Shown in pieces: positions 4,684 through 12,934 of a DNA stretch of 64,000 nucleotides. The notes beneath the pieces were generated by a model that was not told the origin of the DNA, made no database searches, and saw only the letters and a program-made list of their open reading frames with translations. This DNA is from Candidatus Zixiibacteriota bacterium (GTDB lineage: Bacteria; Zixibacteria; MSB-5A5; GN15; FEB-12): the NCBI GenBank assembly GCA_022571985.1, contig JACZWU010000005.1:1-64000 (forward strand), in the 5' to 3' direction. Numbering within the stretch: the first letter of the stretch is position 1; the number at the start of each line of letters is the position of its first letter. The position numbers were made by a program, and so were the translations under genes.

Positions 4684-7476
4684 ATGAAAGTAAACGAACT
4701 CTACAAATGGGGAATACCTGAAAGAGTGATAAGTGTCTGGAAAGAAAGACAAGGCGAGATGTTACTGCCGGTGCAGTCGAAGGCAATCCGCAAGGGTCTG
4801 CTGGGCGATCAGGGAGATGACAGCAGCAGCCAAAGGGCTAATATGATAATTTCAGCGCCAACCTCGGCCGGCAAATCATTTTGCGCCGAGATGGCCGCAG
4901 TCAAAGTTCTGACCGAGCGCAAGAAAAGCATTCTGCTTTTTCCTTTGCGTTCTCTGGCCGAGGAAAACTATCGGCTGCTTAAAAAGACCTACGAGCCGCT
5001 GGGCGTTAAAATAATAATTGTCACCTCCGACCATCCCGAAAATGACTCACTTTTTCGCGACAGCAAATACAATATAGCTGTGGCAGTATATGAAAAATTT
5101 GATCTTCTCTTAACTTCGGCGCTGGATAGTCTGGTAAATGTCGGCTTAGTGGTTGTTGACGAAATCCAGACTATCGCTGAACCGGGGCGAGGAACTGTCT
5201 TAGAGCGGCTTTTGACAAAGATAGCAGCTTCTGGTTATAAGCTGACAGTTATAGGTCTCTCGGCGGTAATCGGCGACAGCGCTGTCTCGGCGGGAAAGTT
5301 AGCGGACTGGCTGGGGGCGACCCTGGTGGAGGAGACCGCCCGGCCGGTTGATTTAATCCGCGGAGTGGCAGCCGAGGGGCTTTTCTATAACCGTTCCTAC
5401 AACACTGGTGTTGATAATGTCGAGCCGTTTATAACAGCCACAGCAGACGAAAAGCCGTTTGATGCTTTTGTCCGGCAGATAAAAGTAGAGACTGGTCAAA
5501 CCCTTTCCGCCGAGGCGGACTCAGGACAGGCTCCGCTGCCCACCGGCGGTCAGACATTGGTATTCTTAAAATCCCGGGCTGAGACAGTCGAATATGCTTT
5601 CAAACTGGCTGCCGCTGTCTCTGCAAGTGGCGGCTGGACTGAAGCTAAAAATGCTATCGAGCGTCTGACTGAGGAAGAACCGTCGTCCTTAAACCGTACT
5701 TTGCGTCAGGCGCTGGGACGGGGGATAGCCTTTCATAATTCCGACCTGACTTCAACTCAAAGAGAGATTGTCGAAAATGCTTTCCGAAATCGTGAACTGA
5801 AAGTTTTGTTTTCGACTACCACTCTGGCAATGGGGGTCAATCTTTTTGCCGACACGGTTTATCTGGAGACAGTCAAATATATTTCACCGCGTTACGGTCG
5901 TCGTCCCTCGCTGATTCCTATAAGCCAGGCCGAGTTTGATAATATGACCGGCCGGGCCGGACGGCACCGTCATGGCCGCCAAAGCAAGCCGGGGAGAGCA
6001 GTTGTTTTAGCGCACTCCGCTTTAGAAAGAGAAATCCTGTGGAAAAACTACATCGCAGTCGACAAACCAAAGCCGGTCGAGTCTGCTTTTGCAGCCATTC
6101 CTCTGGCTGACTGGGCACTTGATATCATCTGCTCTGGTCTGGCTGATGATATCGACAGTCTTAACCGGGTTTATGCCGCAACTTTTTATACTGCCGGAGA
6201 TGATGACAATAACAACAGTGATAGCCAGCCAGACTTTGACTCCAGCTTAAAGACTCTGCTCGAACTTTCTTTAATAAAAGAAACTTCTGCCAGCGACAAG
6301 TGGCTGCCGACAGCACTGGGCAAAGCAGCAGCCGGGACAGGTTTGTCGGTCAATGAGACGAAAAGTTTCCTGTCTAAATTAGAGTCCGGTTATCCGCAGA
6401 CCTTGTTTGGCTGGATAGCTCTGGCTTTAAGTTCTCCGGATTGGAACGTCCCGCCCGGATTTTTGAACCGTATGGAACTGCTGCAGGAAAGTCCGCTGAA
6501 GATGCTTTATCAGCAGTTTGATTCCGTCTCCGGAGGGCTCGATCAGGCGCGTTTTCTTATTCCTGAAAATCATCAGAGCGAACCGCTGCCGCCTAAAAAC
6601 TCGGCCGCCATAAAAGCGCTTTTGCTTCTGAACAGCTGGTGCAAAGGTCTCTCGGTAGAGCGGCTCGAAGAACTGTTTCAGGTTCATTTGGGACAGGTTG
6701 TTTCGCTGGCAGAGACAGTCTCGCATCTGATTAAGTCGCTTTCTGCAATTGTCGGCGCTAAAGAAAAAGAAAGTCCGCTGATTGATAAACTGCAGAAGTA
6801 TGCTTTTGAAATCCGCCATGGTCTGCCGGCAGAGTTCAGACCATTATACGAGAAATTCAGTTCAGTTTTAAAACGCAGTGACTTTTTAAATCTAAAAAAT
6901 GCCGGTCTGGAATCAATCAGCCAGCTCTGTGAATTTGATGAAGAAAAGTTAAACAAAATAATTAAGGGCAAACAGAAACTGGCTTTGCTCAAAAACAAAA
7001 TTACAATAATTCGAGAGGAGGAGTTTATGTGTTCTCTAAACATCAATCCGGGGACAAACTCGTACAGTGTGCCGACTATGGTGTCACAGAAAGTGGAGCT
7101 CTTAGAAATTGACGGCAGCCCCGACAAAGAACGGTTTGTTGTCAAAATAAACGATCAAGCGGTACGCTTAACCGCCAAGTCGTTTAAATACCTGGCCAAA
7201 CTGGCCTGGTCGCGGGCTAATAATCCGGCAGCGTCCGGCTGGGTTTACAAAGAGGATATCGAGGTCGGCTTCAATCAGGCGCGATATTTATACCGGATGA
7301 AAAACGAGGTCAACGCCGGCCTTGGCTATAACTGGCCGCTGATTGAAAACAACCGTCTGGGATATTATCGTCTCAACGCCGATCCCGATAAAATCAGGAT
7401 AAATGTGGCGAACCTGCAGAATAACCCGGATCATGAGATACGGCAGATAGTATCAGGAGAGGCCGTTCTTAATTAA
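4684..7476 (+). CDS. Ski2-like superfamily 2 helicase with C-terminal winged-helix domain
   Basis: 930 residues. Helicase motifs in order: I APTSAGKS (58-65), Ia FPLRSLAEE (86-94), II DEIQ (159-162, a DExQ/H variant), III LSAV (192-195), IV TLVFLKSRAE (291-300), V STTTLAMGVN (377-386) and VI QAEFDNMTGRAGR (415-427). This is the Hel308/Brr2/Ski2 type of nucleic-acid-dependent ATPase. A helical region with a degenerate helix-hairpin-helix-like segment (about 730-765, NAGLESISQLCEFDEEKLNK) follows. Residues ~800-895 look like an OmpR-type winged helix (VRLTAKSFKYLAKLAW, then FNQARYLYRMKNEV). A perfect SD precedes an in-frame ATG at 7027, so the winged-helix part may also be made alone. Likely role: DNA repair, recombination or defence; the substrate is unknown. 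Confidence 0.8.
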   Translation: MKVNELYKWGIPERVISVWKERQGEMLLPVQSKAIRKGLLGDQGDDSSSQRANMIISAPTSAGKSFCAEMAAVKVLTERKKSILLFPLRSLAEENYRLLKKTYEPLGVKIIIVTSDHPENDSLFRDSKYNIAVAVYEKFDLLLTSALDSLVNVGLVVVDEIQTIAEPGRGTVLERLLTKIAASGYKLTVIGLSAVIGDSAVSAGKLADWLGATLVEETARPVDLIRGVAAEGLFYNRSYNTGVDNVEPFITATADEKPFDAFVRQIKVETGQTLSAEADSGQAPLPTGGQTLVFLKSRAETVEYAFKLAAAVSASGGWTEAKNAIERLTEEEPSSLNRTLRQALGRGIAFHNSDLTSTQREIVENAFRNRELKVLFSTTTLAMGVNLFADTVYLETVKYISPRYGRRPSLIPISQAEFDNMTGRAGRHRHGRQSKPGRAVVLAHSALEREILWKNYIAVDKPKPVESAFAAIPLADWALDIICSGLADDIDSLNRVYAATFYTAGDDDNNNSDSQPDFDSSLKTLLELSLIKETSASDKWLPTALGKAAAGTGLSVNETKSFLSKLESGYPQTLFGWIALALSSPDWNVPPGFLNRMELLQESPLKMLYQQFDSVSGGLDQARFLIPENHQSEPLPPKNSAAIKALLLLNSWCKGLSVERLEELFQVHLGQVVSLAETVSHLIKSLSAIVGAKEKESPLIDKLQKYAFEIRHGLPAEFRPLYEKFSSVLKRSDFLNLKNAGLESISQLCEFDEEKLNKIIKGKQKLALLKNKITIIREEEFMCSLNINPGTNSYSVPTMVSQKVELLEIDGSPDKERFVVKINDQAVRLTAKSFKYLAKLAWSRANNPAASGWVYKEDIEVGFNQARYLYRMKNEVNAGLGYNWPLIENNRLGYYRLNADPDKIRINVANLQNNPDHEIRQIVSGEAVLN
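7016..7029 (+). promoter_or_regulatory. Internal Shine-Dalgarno and in-frame ATG inside the helicase gene
   Basis: AGGAGG (7016-7021), 5 bases, then ATG (7027-7029), in frame with the helicase at codon 782. Initiation here would give a 149-residue protein made of the winged-helix domain only. The same bases encode Arg-Glu-Glu-Glu-Phe, so the match could be a by-product of the protein sequence. Confidence 0.5.
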
Positions 7477-7516
7477 AAAGAGCCTCTGACATCATTTAAT
7501 AGCTCAATTATAGCTT

Positions 7517-7552
7517 AAAAACCGGTCTGCAAAAAAACGCAGGCTGGTTTTT
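7517..7552 (+). terminator. Terminator after the helicase gene
   Basis: AAAAACCGG..CTGC pairs with GCAGGCTGGTTTTT around an A-rich loop. The T tract follows on the plus strand about 40 bases past the helicase stop. It separates the helicase from the Lon transcription unit. Confidence 0.8.
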
Positions 7553-7605
7553 ATATTCAGGAACTGGACTTTAAAAACTAAGTTAAATATATAGAAGCAA
7601 TAAAT

Positions 7606-7725
7606 AGAAAGAGGCCGAGCCAAGAGCGGTCAGGATTAGTAAGCCTTTGTTAGCGAGTCTGTTAGGACGGAAACGCCCAAACCTCTCAATCAAAGGCCGA
7701 AAAACCCGATAAGCTAATTAATCGG
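7606..7725 (+). ncRNA. Possible structured 5' leader of the lon-like gene
   Basis: AGAGG (7609-7613) can pair with CCTCT (7682-7686), and GCCTTTG (7643-7649) with CAAAGGC (7691-7697). The two helices cross, which is a pseudoknot arrangement. A separate CCGAT/ATCGG hairpin (7706-7725) ends 8 bases before the lon ATG, where it could affect initiation. I do not recognise a known riboswitch class; pairing was found by eye and could be coincidental. Confidence 0.3.
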
Positions 7726-7733
7726 CAAAAAAC

Positions 7734-10214
7734 ATGATAATTAAGACTAACCAAAATATACCGGTAATAGGCTCCGAAAAAGAAGAAGTCTATCCGCTAA
7801 TGGCCCTGCGCAGCGGGGTGCTTTTCCCGGGCACAAATCTGAGTATTCAGGTAGTCCGCGAAGAAAACATGGCCCTGATAAACTTTTGTCATTCAAAATC
7901 TCAAAATTTTGTGGCAGCTTTTTCTCCGGCAGTAAAAAGTAAAGCCAAATCCGGCAATATTTCGGTTCATCAAATTGGAGTTCTGGCAAAAATCTGCGAT
8001 GTCCGCCAGGGGCCGGGTGAATATAAGACAATTACCATCGAAGGTTTCGAAAGAGTAGTTCTTAAAGAAATCAAAGAGACACAGGAATTTAAGACAGTCT
8101 CGATAGACAGATTGAAAATTTCCTCCCAGGTGCCGGTAAGCGTAAAAAAGCAGGCCAGAGAAGCTCTGCAATTAAGCAAAAAAATAACAGAGCTTGATCC
8201 GAGTTATTCAAGTGAGCAGTTACTTATTTTGAGTGCCAGCCTGGGTGACCCCTCTATGATGGCCGACGAAATTGCATTTTCATTTAGACTTCCGCTGGAA
8301 TCAAAACAGCAGCTGCTGGAAATAATAGATCTGGATGAGCGGTTCACTACCTTAAACAGTCTTCTGACTGATGAGCTGGAAAGAGTAGAATTTCGTCAAA
8401 GTCTCGGCAAAAAGGCAGCTAAAAAAGTCAGGCGCAAACGCGAGGTGGAATTTCTTAAAGAAGAATTAGTCGAAATCAAGCGACTGCTGGGAGACCAGTT
8501 CATAGAAGAAAAAGAAGCCGAGCGGTTTAAAGAACTGGTCAAAGCCTTGCCGCATCTCCCGAATGAAGTTGTCAGCAAGGCGATTATTGAGGCTGACCGG
8601 CTGTCACAGCTCTCCACAGCCTCAGCTGAATATGGAGTTACTAAGAATTATCTGGAATGGCTGCTGTCACTTCCCTGGGGGAAATGTTCGCCGGAAAGTT
8701 ATGACATTGCCGATGTCGAACGAATTCTGTCCAGAGATTACTATGGCCCGACCAATATCAAAGAACAAATTTTGGAGCGTCTTTCTGTCCGCAAACTATT
8801 GGGGGGTCAAAGCGAAGGACCTACCCTCTGTCTGGTCGGCGCTCATGGCACCGGCAAAGCCTCGCTGGCTAAAGCTGTGGCTACTGCCATGGGCAAAGAG
8901 TTTATAAGAATATCAGTCGGCGGTATCAGCGATGTTTCTGAAATAAAAGGTTCGCCTCGTACGTTTCTGGGAGCATTACCCGGTAAAATCATCCGTACTT
9001 TAAGAAACGCCGGCAGCTGTGACCCGGTAATTCTGATTGAAGATATCGATTACTTTAACATTGATAACGACTCCTCTGTTAATATGGCTCTTTTAGAGGC
9101 GATAGACACCCGCTACAACTTTAGATTTTTTGATCAGTATCTGGGGGTTCCCTTTGATTTGAGCAAAGTTTATTTTATCTGTTCAGTCAGATCATTTGAA
9201 GAAATCCCCGAGCAGTTTATACCGCGGCTGGAAATTTTAGAACTCCCCGGCTACATTGCAAAAGAAAAAATAACAATTTCCAAACGCTATATTATTCCAA
9301 GGCTTTTGGAAAAACATGGTATTCAGAAGTCTGAACTGAAATTTTCGGACAAAATTCTGGCCCTGATTATCAGCGATTATACTATGGAAGCGGGACTGCT
9401 CGGTTTTAGCCAGCAGATAGAAAAAATCTGCCGCAAAATTGCCTTAAGAAAAGCTGAAAAGAAGAAAGTTTCCGTCAGTGTAAACGACAAAAATCTTGAA
9501 TCATATCTGGGTCTCGCCCAATACATCCCCGAAAAGGCTGTCAGTCAGCCAGAAATTGGTACCGCCACCGGCCTGGCCTGGACAGGTGCCGGCGGGGAGC
9601 TGATGTTTATCGAAGGGCTCAAGATGAAAGGCAACGGCGAAATCATTACAACCGGTTCTCTTGGTGAAGTAATGCGCGAGTCAATTTTAGCAGCACACTC
9701 CTACGTCCGTTCCAAAGCAGATGTTCTGGCTATTGATCACAACGATTTCAGCGATCTGGATATTCACATTCATTTTCCTTCAGGAGCAATTCCCAAAGAC
9801 GGACCCTCGGCGGGTGTGGCAGTCTGCATGGTGGTGGCGTCGGTAATGGCAGAGCGTCCGATAAGAAACGATATTGCCATGACCGGCGAAGTAACTCTGC
9901 GCGGTAAAATTTTGCCTGTCGGCGGTATAAAAGAAAAAATCTCGGCGGCATTTCGCGCCGGAATTCATGAAATTGCTCTACCAAAAGAAAACGAAAAGGA
10001 CCTGCGGGAGCTGCCCAAAGAAATCATACGCAAGACTAAGTTTATATTTATCGAGCGGGTTGATGAGCTTTTCGAAAAATGTCTGCTTGACTATTCTCCC
10101 TCGTCATATACGCTTGAGAAAATATTTACGGAAGAGATTGCCAAGTCCAAAAAGAAAAAACGCCGCACTACCAAAGGCCGCAAAAGGGCTGCCAAATCAG
10201 CCTCAAAAAAGTAA
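7734..10214 (+). CDS. lon: Lon-family protease with degenerate ATPase site and basic tail
   Basis: 826 residues with full Lon architecture: N-terminal substrate domain (about 18-200), coiled coil (210-260), AAA+ module (350-590) and Ser/Lys protease domain (605-790). The protease dyad is intact: Ser692 in KDGPSAGV and Lys733 in GGIKEK. The ATPase motifs are not. Walker A reads GAHGTGKAS (usual GPPGVGKTS), Walker B ILIEDID (usual LLDEID), the sensor-1 Asn is replaced (FICSVRS against FVATSNS) and the sensor-2 Arg is lost (YTMEAGLLG against YTREAGVRG). The arginine in IPRLE remains. The last ~25 residues are a Lys/Arg-rich histone-like tail that could bind DNA. Probably a specialised paralogue beside a canonical Lon elsewhere; ATP use may be lost or altered. 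Confidence 0.85.
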   Translation: MIIKTNQNIPVIGSEKEEVYPLMALRSGVLFPGTNLSIQVVREENMALINFCHSKSQNFVAAFSPAVKSKAKSGNISVHQIGVLAKICDVRQGPGEYKTITIEGFERVVLKEIKETQEFKTVSIDRLKISSQVPVSVKKQAREALQLSKKITELDPSYSSEQLLILSASLGDPSMMADEIAFSFRLPLESKQQLLEIIDLDERFTTLNSLLTDELERVEFRQSLGKKAAKKVRRKREVEFLKEELVEIKRLLGDQFIEEKEAERFKELVKALPHLPNEVVSKAIIEADRLSQLSTASAEYGVTKNYLEWLLSLPWGKCSPESYDIADVERILSRDYYGPTNIKEQILERLSVRKLLGGQSEGPTLCLVGAHGTGKASLAKAVATAMGKEFIRISVGGISDVSEIKGSPRTFLGALPGKIIRTLRNAGSCDPVILIEDIDYFNIDNDSSVNMALLEAIDTRYNFRFFDQYLGVPFDLSKVYFICSVRSFEEIPEQFIPRLEILELPGYIAKEKITISKRYIIPRLLEKHGIQKSELKFSDKILALIISDYTMEAGLLGFSQQIEKICRKIALRKAEKKKVSVSVNDKNLESYLGLAQYIPEKAVSQPEIGTATGLAWTGAGGELMFIEGLKMKGNGEIITTGSLGEVMRESILAAHSYVRSKADVLAIDHNDFSDLDIHIHFPSGAIPKDGPSAGVAVCMVVASVMAERPIRNDIAMTGEVTLRGKILPVGGIKEKISAAFRAGIHEIALPKENEKDLRELPKEIIRKTKFIFIERVDELFEKCLLDYSPSSYTLEKIFTEEIAKSKKKKRRTTKGRKRAAKSASKK

Positions 10215-10266
10215 CGACTTTTGCCCTCGATTTACCAATTTTGCTTAGCCAGCTGTGTCAAATGGC

Positions 10267-10295
10267 TTGACAGAATTGCCGTCCGGCTCTAATTT
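10267..10295 (+). promoter_or_regulatory. Putative promoter of the BACON/dockerin gene
   Basis: TTGACA (10267-10272), 17 bases, TAATTT (10290-10295). The start codon lies ~160 bases downstream, leaving a long leader in which I see no clear structure. Confidence 0.45.
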
Positions 10296-10457
10296 GATTC
10301 TATAGATTTACGTCGATTGTTCAGCCCGGTGGTCAATCGTACTTCTCTTAAGTTTCGGCGTAAATAGTTACTTCACAGTTTAACTTCGCATAAGGTGAGA
10401 AAATCTGGTCGGCGGGCAGCATGTGATTTTCACAAGTATTGGGATTGGGAGAACAAA

Positions 10458-12779
10458 ATGACAAGGACGCTGATTGTTTCCATCATCCTCTTGGGTCTTT
10501 TTGCGGTCGGAGTGCAGGCACAGGATCCGGGAATTGCTGACACAGTAGAATTAATAGTAACACTATCGCCCGATGCTCAGTCCAATCAATTAAAAGTTCA
10601 ATTAGAAGTATGGGTATTTAACGACGAGGAACTGATCGCAGCAAATATGGGATTTTCCTGGGATAACCAAAATCTGACTTTAGATAGTGCCGTTGCCAGC
10701 GCTCTTACCGATGGAGGATTTCAGATTGGCCCATTCTTTTACGAAGACAACAGTATCGCGATTACTAACGCCAATCGAAGAGTTCTAATGGGTGGTGTAT
10801 CAATATCTCCGCTATTTCCTGCAGATGCAAGCACACGCAGGCTCTGGGTCAGCTATTACTTTACCCTCTCAAGCTGGAATGAATCCGACCAAATAAATAT
10901 CGACACTCTGGAATTTAACGACGCCAGCAAATTTCAATTCGTAAGGGGTGACCAGACTCCGTTTGTTCCTGTCTGGACCGGCGGCTCGAAAATTATCGAC
11001 CCGAATGCGCCTGCTGATATTGTGCTGTCAAAAGATTCGCTGAATTTTAGTTCAATCGAAGGCGGCGCCAACCCGGCTTTTCAGGAGTTTGATATTTTTT
11101 CATCTACGGGTCAAATAATAGATTTCAGTTTAAGCGAAAGTGCCTCATGGTTAATCGTGACGCCGACTTCGGGTAACACCCCCAGAACAATCAGAGTTGA
11201 AATTAATAACATCGGACTAGGTACTGGAAATTATACCGAGACCATAATTGTAAATTCTGCAGCTGCGGCTAATACTCCCCTTGAAGTTGAAATAACTCTC
11301 GAGGTTGCTCCGCCGCCGCCTGTTATAGGTCTGAACCCCGGCATCTTTTTCTTTAGCGCCATAGCCGGTGAGGCAGACCCTGACAGCAAGATTCTTACTA
11401 TTACAAACAGAGGCGGTTCAACTCTCGACTGGTCAGCCACAAATTCTCAAGTCTGGCTCAATTTAAATCCTGTTTCAGGTGGAGACTCAACCGATGTTAC
11501 AGTTGCGATTGACATTATTGGGCTGCCGTTCGGAGATTATACAGATACTATAATAGTCAGTGACCCTGAGGCTACTAACAGTCCGCTTAAAGTCCCTGTC
11601 AATCTTTCGGTAGCTTCAGATTTACCGATAATCGTGGTCGATTCACCTTCTGTTTTTGTCATTATTCAAACCGGGGGAGGGGCCCTTGACTCTGCATTCT
11701 TTTATGTCAGAAATGGCGGAGGCGGAACAATGAATTTCTGGGTAGAAAGCGGTGGTTCACCTCGAATAATTGGCATTGAGCCGGATACGAGCGTAGCTCC
11801 GGATTCGGTCAAAGTTTCTCTTAAACTAACAGGAGGTGTTTCGGGCGATGAATTTCATGACACGGTCTGGGTTTATTCAGACCAGGCCATTAATTCTCCT
11901 GTGCCAGTAGAGATTCTCATACATCTGACTGACAATCCTGCAGAATTGAGAATTTTTCCAGATACAATCGAATATAGTATGTTCGAATGTGACCAGGGAC
12001 TTACTGGTTTAGCACCCATCATTTCTTTCAATGTGTTTAATCTTGGAGGAGACGACCCGCTTGATTTTGAAATAGTTTATGAGTCCGATTGGTTTACTAT
12101 TTCTCCTTTATCAGGCACGGCTGATCAATTGATAAATCTTTTTGCAAAACAAACAGATTTGTCCATAGGGTCATATACAGACACGGTCTTAGTCTATGCC
12201 AGGAAATCAGTGGTTACCCCCGAGACTCTGATAGTAAATTTCGATATTGTGCCGGCTTCGGAAACGCCGAAAATTTTCTTAATGGATTCTGTTTTCGTAA
12301 TGACGGCGCAGGAAGATCACGGCCCGATTATCCCTCGGTATTTTGAAATTAGAAACACGTTTGGCGGTTGTATGGAGTGGAGCATTGAAAACTCTGTTGC
12401 CTGGGCAAATGTAACGGACAGTTCGGGAAACGTTCCTGAGCTGGTTGGTATAAAGGCCAGTGCCTTTGGCCTGACGTTCGGTGAATATGTCGATTCCTTT
12501 TATATAAACGCTCCGGCTGCTTCAAATTCTCCCCGCAAAGTTGAAATGATATTCAAGGTCTGGCGGCTGCATGGTGATAACAATTATGACAATAAAGTCA
12601 ACATATTGGACCTTACATTCTTTGTTGATTTCATTTTTAGAAATTCTGGTTTGGCACCGCAGCCGGAATTTTTAGTGGGTGATGTCAATTGTGATGAAAA
12701 AGTCAATATTATTGATTTGACTTATCTGGTAGACTACATTTTCCGCGGTGGGCCGCCTCCCTGCGGGAATCCGGTATAA
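10458..12779 (+). CDS. Secreted multi-domain protein: BACON-like repeats and C-terminal dockerin-type domain
   Basis: 773 residues from the ATG at 10458, which follows GGGAGAAC and starts a clear signal peptide (cleavage near VQAQ). The first ~170 residues resemble a cohesin-like beta-sandwich (weak). Then come about five ~95-residue beta-sandwich repeats, each with a 'F....G....DFSLSESASWL' style core, a 'W...P.SG' turn and an ending like GDYTDTIIVSD; these resemble BACON or abnormal-spindle-type surface domains. The C-terminus carries two calcium-binding loops (DNNYDNKVNILD and DVNCDEKVNIID) and ends GGPPPC, a dockerin-type module common in FCB candidate phyla. Likely exported and cell-surface or extracellular; no catalytic domain is visible. 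Confidence 0.75.
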   Translation: MTRTLIVSIILLGLFAVGVQAQDPGIADTVELIVTLSPDAQSNQLKVQLEVWVFNDEELIAANMGFSWDNQNLTLDSAVASALTDGGFQIGPFFYEDNSIAITNANRRVLMGGVSISPLFPADASTRRLWVSYYFTLSSWNESDQINIDTLEFNDASKFQFVRGDQTPFVPVWTGGSKIIDPNAPADIVLSKDSLNFSSIEGGANPAFQEFDIFSSTGQIIDFSLSESASWLIVTPTSGNTPRTIRVEINNIGLGTGNYTETIIVNSAAAANTPLEVEITLEVAPPPPVIGLNPGIFFFSAIAGEADPDSKILTITNRGGSTLDWSATNSQVWLNLNPVSGGDSTDVTVAIDIIGLPFGDYTDTIIVSDPEATNSPLKVPVNLSVASDLPIIVVDSPSVFVIIQTGGGALDSAFFYVRNGGGGTMNFWVESGGSPRIIGIEPDTSVAPDSVKVSLKLTGGVSGDEFHDTVWVYSDQAINSPVPVEILIHLTDNPAELRIFPDTIEYSMFECDQGLTGLAPIISFNVFNLGGDDPLDFEIVYESDWFTISPLSGTADQLINLFAKQTDLSIGSYTDTVLVYARKSVVTPETLIVNFDIVPASETPKIFLMDSVFVMTAQEDHGPIIPRYFEIRNTFGGCMEWSIENSVAWANVTDSSGNVPELVGIKASAFGLTFGEYVDSFYINAPAASNSPRKVEMIFKVWRLHGDNNYDNKVNILDLTFFVDFIFRNSGLAPQPEFLVGDVNCDEKVNIIDLTYLVDYIFRGGPPPCGNPV

Positions 12780-12934
12780 TAGTTAACAGTAAATAAGTTT
12801 CAGAAAGAAAGGTCATCTTTTTTCGGGGCTATTGCAGGCGATTATGCGAATATGTGACACGGGCTTTTTTGTTTGATTTCCTGGTCTTTCAACTTATTAT
12901 CAAGCCTAAATTAAAACTTTAGAAAAATTCGAAT

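Noticed and set aside
7561-7733. Known c-di-GMP, SAM or cobalamin riboswitch before the Lon gene
   Set aside because: None of the conserved cores of those classes is found.
10395-10457. N-terminal extension of the BACON/dockerin protein
   Set aside because: The extra 21 residues precede a clear signal peptide and lack an RBS.
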